From: JAWLBM01 sp041687675
Lineage (GTDB): Bacteria > Pseudomonadota > Alphaproteobacteria > Rhizobiales > Pleomorphomonadaceae
Assembly: GCA_041687675.1 (NCBI GenBank)
Contig: JAWLBM010000004.1
Coordinates: 124,001 to 188,000, forward strand
Length of the DNA stretch: 64,000 nucleotides
Direction: 5' to 3'
Shown here: positions 42,328 to 49,731 of the stretch, one piece after another
Position numbering within the stretch: the stretch's first letter is position 1
How the letters are laid out: each line of letters begins with the position of its first letter
The notes under the pieces: generated by a model
Told to the model about the DNA's origin: nothing
Databases searched by the model: none
What the model saw: only the letters and a program-made list of their open reading frames with translations
Position numbers and translations under genes: made by a program

Positions 42328-43437
42328 TCAGCCTCCGGTCGTCGAGCCGAAGCGGCTGACCAGCGCGGCGAGTTCGCTCTGGCGCACCGTACCGGTCTTG
42401 GAAAAGATCGAGCGCAGTTGCACACGGGCCGTCTCGTAGGCGATCCGACGGCGCTCGGCGACCGTGCGCAGGTCCTCGCCGGCGGCCACCAGCCGCGCCA
42501 CCTCGGCCTCGGCCTGGGTGAGCCCGAAGACGATCCGCAGCCGTTCGGGGTCGGCCGGGCGCGCGGCGCCGAGGTCGCGCAGGTAGACGAGCGCCACGTC
42601 GCGGGTGAACACGTCCCGGGCGCGGGCCGGGAGCGTCATCGCCTCCACCATCACCGGCCGGCCGCCGTCCGGGCGCTCGACCATGGCGATCCCGTGCCCC
42701 GGCTGCGCGCTCGGGCCGACGGCGGCGATCGCCGCCCCGACAATCGCCTGAAGCCGGCGGTCGCGGTCCGGGTGGAGCGCATGCAGCCGGCCCGAGCGGA
42801 GAGAGAGCGGTCCGCCGAGCAGCGGCTCGGCCGCGCTCGTCGCAGCTCTCACCCGTCCGGCACGGTCGAGCAGGAGCAGCGGCAGGCCGAGGCTCTCGGC
42901 GAGTTCGATCCGCTGGGCCTCCACCGACGTGCGGAAGGCGGAGGCCAGGGTCACCGCCCGGCGCAGGTGTGGCAGGATCCCGATGCTCGGCTCGAGGTCT
43001 TCGCGAAGGAACGGGCCCTGCCTGTCGCTGCGCACCAGCGACAGGCACCACTGCCGCCCGCCGGAGGAGAATCCCATGCCGCCCCACCAGGGTACGCCAT
43101 GGCCGACGAAGAACTCCTGGAAGAAGGGCAGCCGGGCGTGTTCCGCGGGGGTGACCAGGTCGTGGTCGACAAGGATGTCCTCGCCCCTTTCGAACCGATC
43201 CCAGCCGCGAACCGCGCGCAGGTCCTGCAGATACCAGCCGTCCTTGATGAAATGCGTCATCAAGTCCTCGAGCCACCGGCCGGAGGGGAAGCCGAGTTCC
43301 AGGTCGCTCGGGAAGCGGGGGATCAGGACGGCACTGACGCCGCCGAGTTCGCGCGCAAGCCGGTCGAGGGCATCGGGCCAGCCATCGGAAGAAAGCGCAG
43401 CGTCATAGATGTCGTCCAAGGCGCCTGTGTGATCCAC
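42328..43437 (-). CDS. LuxR-family transcription regulator
   Basis: A regulator of about 369 residues ending in a LuxR/GerE helix-turn-helix (FGLTQAEAEVARLVAAGEDL, then YETARVQLRSIFSKTGTVRQSELAALV). The N-terminal part has a PAS/GAF-like sensor without a recognised autoinducer signature; WWGGMGF near residue 130 and SAAEPLLGG near residue 225 are landmarks. The start is uncertain: no ATG is near, and GTG 43437 gives an N-terminus VDHTGALDDIYDA. It is convergent with the enolase paralogue and divergent from the small stress gene. Confidence 0.75.
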   Translation of the reverse strand: MDHTGALDDIYDAALSSDGWPDALDRLARELGGVSAVLIPRFPSDLELGFPSGRWLEDLMTHFIKDGWYLQDLRAVRGWDRFERGEDILVDHDLVTPAEHARLPFFQEFFVGHGVPWWGGMGFSSGGRQWCLSLVRSDRQGPFLREDLEPSIGILPHLRRAVTLASAFRTSVEAQRIELAESLGLPLLLLDRAGRVRAATSAAEPLLGGPLSLRSGRLHALHPDRDRRLQAIVGAAIAAVGPSAQPGHGIAMVERPDGGRPVMVEAMTLPARARDVFTRDVALVYLRDLGAARPADPERLRIVFGLTQAEAEVARLVAAGEDLRTVAERRRIAYETARVQLRSIFSKTGTVRQSELAALVSRFGSTTGG

Positions 43438-43548
43438 CGACTTGAAACCCGCCGCTGATGGTCTCCATCGTTGAACAATCGCAATGGATTGTACATCTTG
43501 CAAGCAGAATGCAGGGCCTCTGTCTTTGAAATTGGATGCCCATCCGCC

Positions 43549-43573
43549 GGAACGTCGCCGGCGCATTGGCGTT
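43549..43573 (+). promoter_or_regulatory. EcfG-type stress promoter
   Basis: GGAAC at 43549-43553 and CGTT at 43570-43573 with a 16-base spacer match the EcfG pattern. The hydrophilic gene starts at GTG 43606. Confidence 0.6.
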
Positions 43574-43605
43574 TTGACGAAGACAGGACGACGGGAGGTG
43601 AAGCC

Positions 43606-43833
43606 GTGAACGCGAACAACGACAATGAGCGGCGGCGGGCCGAGCCGGAGCCTGCCGACGGCAAGACCCCAAGCGGCCCCGGGAAGGCGAAACGCCCGCC
43701 GGAACCAGGCGAGGGGCTGCCGGCGGCGGGGCCGCACGACCGGCCTGAACTCACCGACCCGCTCAAGACCCCCGGCGCGGGCACCCTGCCGGACCCCGGC
43801 GACGACGACGGGACCGATTCGACCGCCGGCTGA
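43606..43833 (+). CDS. Small Pro-rich hydrophilic stress-type protein
   Basis: A 75-residue protein beginning VNANNDNERRRAEPEPADG and rich in Pro, Gly, Asp and Lys; it is probably disordered. GTG 43606 is chosen because gggagg lies 7 bases upstream and no ATG fits. An EcfG-type promoter is positioned about 35 bases upstream. No family known; the composition and promoter suggest a general-stress protein, like the gene at 38946. Confidence 0.62.
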   Translation: MNANNDNERRRAEPEPADGKTPSGPGKAKRPPEPGEGLPAAGPHDRPELTDPLKTPGAGTLPDPGDDDGTDSTAG

Positions 43834-43919
43834 GCCTGGCGGCGACCGGGGCTTGGCGGGGCTGCCCGGACGCGCTATCCCGGTCGTCGGACACGGCCGG
43901 GAGGGGAGGATCGCATCCG

Positions 43920-45029
43920 GTGAAGGTCGACGGCATCTCCTATCGCTCGATCTGGCTGGACCGGGACGGCGTCACCGTCCGGGTCATCGACCAGCGCTGG
44001 CTCCCGCATGATTTCCGCATCGCCGGCCTCACGACGGTTGACGAGGCGGCGGTGGCGATCCGCGACATGTGGGTGCGCGGCGCCCCGCTGATCGGCGCCA
44101 CGGCGGCCTACGGCGTCGCCCTGGCAATGGCGGCGGATCCGTCCGACACCGCGCTGGACGCGGCCTGGCGCCTCCTGCACGCCACCCGACCGACGGCGGT
44201 GAACCTGCGCTGGGCGCTCGACGACATGCGCCGGCATCTCGCCCCGCTCGACCCCTCGCGCCGCGTCGAGGCGGCCTATGCGAGGGCCGCGGCGATCGCC
44301 GACGAGGACGTCGAGATCAACCGCCGGATCGGCGCCCATGGGCTCGCGCTCGTCGAGCGGATCGCCGCGTCGAAGGGCGGTCGCCCGGTGAACATCCTCA
44401 CCCACTGCAACGCCGGTTGGCTCGCCACGGTCGACTTCGGCACCGCCACCTCGCCGATCTACCAGGCGGCGGACCGGGGAATTCCCGTCCACGTCTGGGT
44501 GGACGAGACGCGGCCGCGCAACCAGGGCGCCCACCTCACCGCCTGGGAGATGGCCCACCACGGGGTGCCGCACACCTTGATCGTCGACAATGCCGGCGGC
44601 CACCTGATGCAGCACGGCCAGGTCGACATGGTGATCGTCGGCACCGACCGGACGACCGCCACCGGCGACGTCTGCAACAAGATCGGCACCTATCTGAAGG
44701 CACTGGCGGCCAGGGACAACGGCGTGCCCTTCTACGTGGCGCTGCCCTCGCCGACCATCGACTGGACCGTCCGCGACGGCCTCGCCGAGATCCCCATCGA
44801 GGAGCGCTCGGGCGACGAGGTGTCGCTGGTGCAGGGCCTCGGCGAGGACGGGCGGATCACCCGGGTCAGGATCTCGCCTGAGTCCTCGCCCGCCGGCAAC
44901 CCGGCCTTCGACGTGACGCCCGCCCGGCTGGTCACCGGCCTCGTCACCGAGCGCGGCGTCGCCCCGGCGAGCGCCGAGGGCCTGCTGGCGCTGTTCCCCG
45001 AGTATTCCTCCGCCTCGTCCGCTGGCTAA
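43920..45029 (+). CDS. mtnA: S-methyl-5-thioribose-1-phosphate isomerase
   Basis: A 369-residue aldose-ketose isomerase converting methylthioribose-1-phosphate to the ribulose form in methionine salvage. Evidence: IRDMWVRGAPLIGATAAYG near residue 40, catalytic Cys in ILTHCNAGWLATVDFGTA, catalytic Asp in VIVGTDRTTATGDVCNKIGT, and the FYVALPSPTIDW segment. The usual GADRIxxNGD motif is slightly altered. A related paralogue (DrdI) isomerises 5-deoxyribose-1-phosphate, so the substrate could be broader. GTG 43920 has gaggggagga 9 bases upstream. Convergent with the AI-2E-family gene (4-base overlap). Confidence 0.93.
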   Translation: MKVDGISYRSIWLDRDGVTVRVIDQRWLPHDFRIAGLTTVDEAAVAIRDMWVRGAPLIGATAAYGVALAMAADPSDTALDAAWRLLHATRPTAVNLRWALDDMRRHLAPLDPSRRVEAAYARAAAIADEDVEINRRIGAHGLALVERIAASKGGRPVNILTHCNAGWLATVDFGTATSPIYQAADRGIPVHVWVDETRPRNQGAHLTAWEMAHHGVPHTLIVDNAGGHLMQHGQVDMVIVGTDRTTATGDVCNKIGTYLKALAARDNGVPFYVALPSPTIDWTVRDGLAEIPIEERSGDEVSLVQGLGEDGRITRVRISPESSPAGNPAFDVTPARLVTGLVTERGVAPASAEGLLALFPEYSSASSAG

Positions 45030-46276
45030 TCCTGGCCGCTCATCCGGTCGAGGCCGGCCAGGTCGCGCTCGCGGCTGAGGAGCAGCGCGACCGGCCGCAT
45101 CGCGGGAATGTGGGCGAAGATGATGGCCGCGGCGATGATGATCGGGGTCGCCAGGATCGCGCCGGGGATGCCCCAGAGCCAGCCCCAGACCAGCAGCCCG
45201 ATCAAAACGACCAGCGGCGACAGCGAGACCTGGCGGCCCTGCACCTTCGGGTCGATGAAGTTCCCCATGATCTGTTCGATCACCAGGATGCCGATGGCGA
45301 CCGGAATCGCCGTCTGCAGGTCCTCCTGGGTGAAGGCGTAGGCGACCGGCAGGATGCCGGCGATCAGCGAGCCGAGCGTGGGGATGAAGTTCAAGAGGAA
45401 GGCGAGCAGCCCCCAGACGATCAGGAGGTCGACGCCGAAGATCCAGAGCCAGCCTGCATAGAGGACCCCGGTGGCGAGGCCGATGATGGTCCGCGCGAGC
45501 AGGTAGCGGCGCAGCCGCGCGGCGATGATGTCGAGCGAACTCGACCAGTTCCGGTCGCTCCCGTCGCCGATGATGCTGACCAGCTTGGCCTGCCACCTGG
45601 GCGCCTCCATCAGCATCAGAAGCGTGAGAAAGAAGATCAGGACGAGGCCGCCGAGGGTGGTGGTGGCGGAGTTGAGGATGGTGGAGGCGAGGTCGGAGGC
45701 GTACCCCTGCACCCGTTCGGCGAGGGCGCCGTCGCGGCCGCTGAGGAAGTCGAACAGCCCGGCCCCCGCCGGATCCTCTCCGCCGGCGCCCTCGTTCCCG
45801 GCCTGGGCCGGCGTCGCCGGGGCGGCGTCGCCGGTCCCGGCCGGTCCGGAGCCGCCGGACGCCTCCTCGCCGCCGCCGCTCCGGGCAGCCTCCCCATCGG
45901 CGCCGCCAGGGATCGCGCGCTCGATCTCCCGCGATACGCTCGGGAAACGGTCGACCACCCGCTGCGAGGCCACCCAGATGCTGCCGAAGAACAGGGCGAG
46001 CACCACCAGGATGATGCCCATCGCGGCCACGTGGCCGAGCCACTTCAGCCGGTCCGGGACCCGCGCCGCCACCGCCCGGTCGACCGGCGCGACGAGGAGC
46101 GCGACGAACACCGAGGTGACGATCGGCACCATCACGACCGCGGTCGCGTAGAGGGCCCAGCCGACGATCACGACTGCGAGAACGGCGAGCAGCGCAAGCT
46201 CGGTCCGCCGGTACCGGCCGGCCCCGGCGAGCGGCGCCCCGAGGCTCGGGCGGGTGGGTTTCGACGGTTCGGCCAT
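45026..46276 (-). CDS. AI-2E family transporter (PerM/UPF0118)
   Basis: A 416-residue inner-membrane protein of the AI-2E/PerM family with about eight hydrophobic segments; the landmarks LLAFLLNFIPTLGSLIAGILP and IDPKVQGRQVSLSPLVVLIGL are diagnostic. Between the second and third hydrophobic regions, residues about 125-185 form an unusual Gly/Ala/Glu-rich low-complexity insert. Members export varied small molecules or act as Na+/H+ antiporters; AI-2 transport here is unproven. ATG 46276 has ggag upstream. Confidence 0.87.
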   Translation of the reverse strand: MAEPSKPTRPSLGAPLAGAGRYRRTELALLAVLAVVIVGWALYATAVVMVPIVTSVFVALLVAPVDRAVAARVPDRLKWLGHVAAMGIILVVLALFFGSIWVASQRVVDRFPSVSREIERAIPGGADGEAARSGGGEEASGGSGPAGTGDAAPATPAQAGNEGAGGEDPAGAGLFDFLSGRDGALAERVQGYASDLASTILNSATTTLGGLVLIFFLTLLMLMEAPRWQAKLVSIIGDGSDRNWSSSLDIIAARLRRYLLARTIIGLATGVLYAGWLWIFGVDLLIVWGLLAFLLNFIPTLGSLIAGILPVAYAFTQEDLQTAIPVAIGILVIEQIMGNFIDPKVQGRQVSLSPLVVLIGLLVWGWLWGIPGAILATPIIIAAAIIFAHIPAMRPVALLLSRERDLAGLDRMSGQD

Positions 46277-46389
46277 GGCGTCTCCGGCACTGTCTCTGCG
46301 CCCCGCCTCCGCTCCGCGACCGGCTGTTCCGGGGCGATCCGCGGCAGGTCCGCCATGACGGAAGTCGCCAGGCGCGGCCTTGTTCCCGC

Positions 46390-47346
46390 TCAGCCCCGGC
46401 GCGCGTCCGCGGACGGCCAGGGCGCGGGCTCGCCGCGCTCCTCCAGGGAGAGGCCGTTGTGGGCGTCGGTCGCGGCGATGGCGGCGTGCCCGGCGGCGAC
46501 GGCGATCTGGTTGAGTTCGTGCACCACGTCGCCGACGGCATAGACGCCGGGGATGGTGGTGCGCTGGTGGCGATCGGTATCGAGGTAGCCGTCCGGGGCG
46601 GTGCGGGCCCCCAGCCGGCGGGCGAGGCCGGCCCGAGGCCGGCCGCCCATCGCCACGTAGACGTCGTCGAAGTCGAGCCGGCTGCCGTCCTCCAGCACGG
46701 CCGCGATCCCGTCGTCGCCGCTCTCGAGGCGTGCGAGGGGCGCCGAGGCGACCGCGATGCCGTCCTCCGCGCAGCGGGCGAGGTCGCCCGCGTCCGGCGC
46801 CGGCTGTCCGGCGAGGCGCATCACGGTGACGTCGCCGGTGAAGGCGGTGACGAAGCGCGCCTCGGCGGCGGCCCGGGTCGGCGGGCCGATCACCCCGACG
46901 CGGTGGTCGCTCACCTCGTAGCCGTCGCACACCGGGCAGAGCCGCACCCGCCCGGCGCGGATGCCCCTCGCCACCACGGCCATGTCGGGCACCTCGTCGT
47001 CGACGCCGGTGGCGATGATCACCCGTCGGGCGAGCGCGACGATGCCGGGCCCGGTCGCCGAGAACCGGCCGTCCGAGCGGCGCTGCAGCCGGTCGACCCG
47101 GCCCTTCATCATCCGCGCCCCGTAGCGCTCGGCCTGCGCATGCAGCCTGGCGAGGAATTCGGACCCCGACAGGCCCTCGGGGAAGCCGGGGATGTTGTGG
47201 CTGGTCGGAATCCAGGCGGCGCGACTGTTGCCGCCGTCGACGACCAGAGGCGGACGGCGGAACCGGCCGAGGTAGGTGGCCGCGATCAGCCCGCCCGGGC
47301 CGGCGCCGACGATGAGGCAGTCTGTGACGAAGGGCTCGGCGTCCAC
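46390..47346 (-). CDS. Thioredoxin reductase-like FAD/NAD(P) oxidoreductase
   Basis: A 318-residue flavoprotein. The FAD motif IVGAGPGGLIAATYLGRF is at the start. The redox-active pair is in RLCPVCDGYE near residue 136 (CxxC, thioredoxin-reductase position). GVYAVGDVVHELNQIAVAAGHAA is the C-terminal FAD motif. The NAD(P) motif is VGVIGPPTRAA, where the canonical GxGxxA is altered, so cofactor use may differ. Likely a disulfide reductase or ferredoxin reductase-like protein; partner unknown. Confidence 0.8.
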   Translation of the reverse strand: MDAEPFVTDCLIVGAGPGGLIAATYLGRFRRPPLVVDGGNSRAAWIPTSHNIPGFPEGLSGSEFLARLHAQAERYGARMMKGRVDRLQRRSDGRFSATGPGIVALARRVIIATGVDDEVPDMAVVARGIRAGRVRLCPVCDGYEVSDHRVGVIGPPTRAAAEARFVTAFTGDVTVMRLAGQPAPDAGDLARCAEDGIAVASAPLARLESGDDGIAAVLEDGSRLDFDDVYVAMGGRPRAGLARRLGARTAPDGYLDTDRHQRTTIPGVYAVGDVVHELNQIAVAAGHAAIAATDAHNGLSLEERGEPAPWPSADARRG

Positions 47347-47455
47347 GGCGGTTCCATGTCGTTGTCGACGGAGGCCGCTGCCGGATGCTCTCGGGATGCA
47401 GGGCCCCCGGTCCTAACGCGGACCGGTGCCGAGAGGTTCTCGCCTCGTTCCCTCG

Positions 47456-47989
47456 TCAGCGGCGGATCGCCTCGATCGACGGCTCCAGGCGCAACTGGCC
47501 GGCAGGGAAGGGCGCACCCGGGTAGACGAAGCGCAGGCGCACGTTGCGCGTGGCCGCATGGCCGAGATCGCCGAAGCTCCGCCGAGACACCGCCTCGCCG
47601 AGGACGGGGCAGGCCGGGGCCGGCGTCGTCGCGTCCGGGCAGTCGTGGGCGACGGCGCGGATGGCGATGCCCGTGAAGGGATCGGTGGCCGCCGGGGCGA
47701 TGTCGAAGGTGGCGTCGACAGCCCAGCGGTCGCTGAAGCGCAAGGGGGCGGAGAGCCGCCAGCCGGCGATGCGGAAGGCGCCGGGCGCCGGCTCCTCCCA
47801 GTGGGTCGCCTCCTCGACGAGGCCGGTCGCCTGGTCCTCCTCGCGCTGCCAGCGCTGCTGCTCGACGGCGAAGCCGACCACCACGGCGAGGACGAGCAGG
47901 ACGCCGGCGAAACCCATCCGCACGGCGCGGGGAGCCGGAAGCAGGGCCACCGCGAGGGCGGCGAGGGCGAGGACCAGGGCGCGTATCAT
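47456..47989 (-). CDS. Hypothetical protein with N-terminal membrane anchor
   Basis: A 177-residue protein with two hydrophobic segments in the first 45 residues and a predicted extracytoplasmic domain after it (APGAFRIAGWRLSAPLRFSD, then FTGIAIRAVAHDCPD) containing two cysteines. No family recognised. The start at ATG 47989 has a poor ribosome site. It lies upstream of, and divergent from, the aldo/keto reductase. Confidence 0.6.
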   Translation of the reverse strand: MIRALVLALAALAVALLPAPRAVRMGFAGVLLVLAVVVGFAVEQQRWQREEDQATGLVEEATHWEEPAPGAFRIAGWRLSAPLRFSDRWAVDATFDIAPAATDPFTGIAIRAVAHDCPDATTPAPACPVLGEAVSRRSFGDLGHAATRNVRLRFVYPGAPFPAGQLRLEPSIEAIRR

Positions 47990-48145
47990 GATGAGGAATA
48001 TAGGAAGCCGGGCCGCCGCCGTCGCCCCCATGCGGGAATTCGCAGCACCCTGGTGCGGGATCCCCCGTCGACCGGTCCCCCGGTCGCCTGCTAGTCCTTG
48101 CCCAGCGGCCGCCGGCGGAGGCGGCCCCTCGACGGGGAGGATGGT

Positions 48146-49126
48146 ATGGACTACGCCAACTTCGGCCGCACCGGCCTCGAGGTGTCGCGCCTTTGCCTCG
48201 GCTGCATGTCCTATGGCGAGCCGCAGCGCGGCAATCACGCCTGGACCATGCCGGAGGCGGAGAGCCGGCCGTTCATCCGCAAGGCGCTGGACCTCGGCAT
48301 CAACTTCCTCGACACCGCCAACGTCTACTCGGACGGCACCAGCGAGGAGATCGTCGGCCGCGCCCTGAAGGACTTCGTCCGCCGCGAGGAGGTGGTGCTC
48401 GCCACCAAGGTGCATGGCCGGATGCGGCCGGGGCCGAACGGCGCCGGGCTGTCGCGCAAGGCCATCCTCGCCGAGATCGACGCGAGCCTGGCGCGCCTGG
48501 GCACCGACTACGTCGACCTCTACCAGATCCACCGCTTCGACCCCAAGACGCCGGTGGAGGAGACGCTGGAGGCGCTCAACGACGTGGTGCGCGCCGGCAA
48601 GGCCCGCTACATCGGCGCCTCGTCGATGTACGCCTGGCAGTTCGCGACCATGCTGGCCGTCTCCGAGCGGAACGGGTGGGCCCGCTTCGTCTCCATGCAG
48701 AACCACCTGAACCTCCTCTACCGCGAGGAGGAGCGCGAGATGATGCCGCTCTGCCGCGACCGCGGTATTGCCGTCATCCCCTGGAGCCCGCTCGCCCGCG
48801 GCCGCCTCACCCGCGACTGGTCGGAGCCGAGCAACCGGTCCGAGACCGACCAGGTCACCCGGCTTCTCTACACGGCGACGGAGGAGGCCGACCGCCGGGT
48901 GGTCGAGGCGGTGGCGAAGGTGGCGGCGGCGCGCGGCGTGCCGCGGGCGCAGGTCGCGCTCGCCTGGCTGCTCCGGACGCCCGGCGTCACGGCGCCGATC
49001 ATCGGGGCGACCAGGCCGGAGCACCTCGACGACGCCGTCGCAGCGCTCGGCCTTCGCCTCTCCGACGAGGAGGTGGCGGCGCTGGAGGCGCCCTACGTGC
49101 CGCATCCGGTCGCCGGCCACGAGTAG
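48146..49126 (+). CDS. Aldo/keto reductase
   Basis: A 326-residue NADPH-dependent oxidoreductase with a TIM barrel. The catalytic tetrad is visible: Asp and Tyr in FLDTANVYSDG, Lys in VLATKVHG and His in YQIHRFD. GASSMYAWQF and IIGATRPEHLDDAV are cofactor-binding landmarks. It resembles the YajO/AKR general stress reductases. ggggagg precedes ATG 48146. Substrate unknown; such enzymes reduce reactive aldehydes. Confidence 0.9.
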   Translation: MDYANFGRTGLEVSRLCLGCMSYGEPQRGNHAWTMPEAESRPFIRKALDLGINFLDTANVYSDGTSEEIVGRALKDFVRREEVVLATKVHGRMRPGPNGAGLSRKAILAEIDASLARLGTDYVDLYQIHRFDPKTPVEETLEALNDVVRAGKARYIGASSMYAWQFATMLAVSERNGWARFVSMQNHLNLLYREEEREMMPLCRDRGIAVIPWSPLARGRLTRDWSEPSNRSETDQVTRLLYTATEEADRRVVEAVAKVAAARGVPRAQVALAWLLRTPGVTAPIIGATRPEHLDDAVAALGLRLSDEEVAALEAPYVPHPVAGHE

Positions 49127-49224
49127 GGCCGTCCTGCAACGATCCGGCCCGCCGACGGGTTAACCGGGCGAAACCGCCGCGGGCGCCCGGGCGCCGTCCG
49201 GGGCCGCCATCCCGGAGACGACAG

Positions 49225-49731
49225 GTGACCGAGACCCTTTCCGCCTCGCTGCCCGAGGATCTCGACCGGGCGGTGGTCGAACTGCTGCGCACCGCCACGG
49301 ACCGGGAAATCCGGCTCGCCACGGCGGAAAGCTGCACCGGCGGGCTGATCGCCTCGCTCCTCACCGACGTCCAGGGCGCGAGCCACGTCTTCGAGCGCGG
49401 CTTCGTGGTCTATTCCGCCCGGGCCAAGCGCGAGATGCTGGGCGTCGACGGCGATCTCATCGCCCGCGCGGGCGTCGTCTCGCGGGAGGTGGCGATCGCC
49501 ATGGCCGAGGGCGGACTTGACAATTCGGCTGCGGATGTCTGCCTGTCGGTGACCGGCTTCGCGGGACCGGCGGGCGAGGGGGACGAGCCGGGGCTCGTGC
49601 ATTTCGCCTGCGCCCGCCGGGGCCGGCCGACGGTTCATCGCGTCGAGCACTTCGGCGACCAGGGCCGCGGCCCCGTGCGGATCGCCTGCGCGAGGGTCGC
49701 CGTCGGGATGATGAGGGAGATGATCGGGTGA
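49225..49731 (+). CDS. pncC: Nicotinamide-nucleotide amidohydrolase (CinA C-terminal family)
   Basis: A 168-residue enzyme that deamidates NMN to nicotinate mononucleotide. The family motif AESCTGGLIASLLTDV (with catalytic Ser) is near residue 34, then FVVYSARAKREMLGV and LSVTGFAGPAGEGDE. It is the stand-alone PncC form without the N-terminal CinA domain. GTG 49225 has ggag 8 bases upstream. Its stop overlaps the GTG of nadE, coupling NMN recycling with NAD synthesis. Confidence 0.9.
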   Translation: MTETLSASLPEDLDRAVVELLRTATDREIRLATAESCTGGLIASLLTDVQGASHVFERGFVVYSARAKREMLGVDGDLIARAGVVSREVAIAMAEGGLDNSAADVCLSVTGFAGPAGEGDEPGLVHFACARRGRPTVHRVEHFGDQGRGPVRIACARVAVGMMREMIG

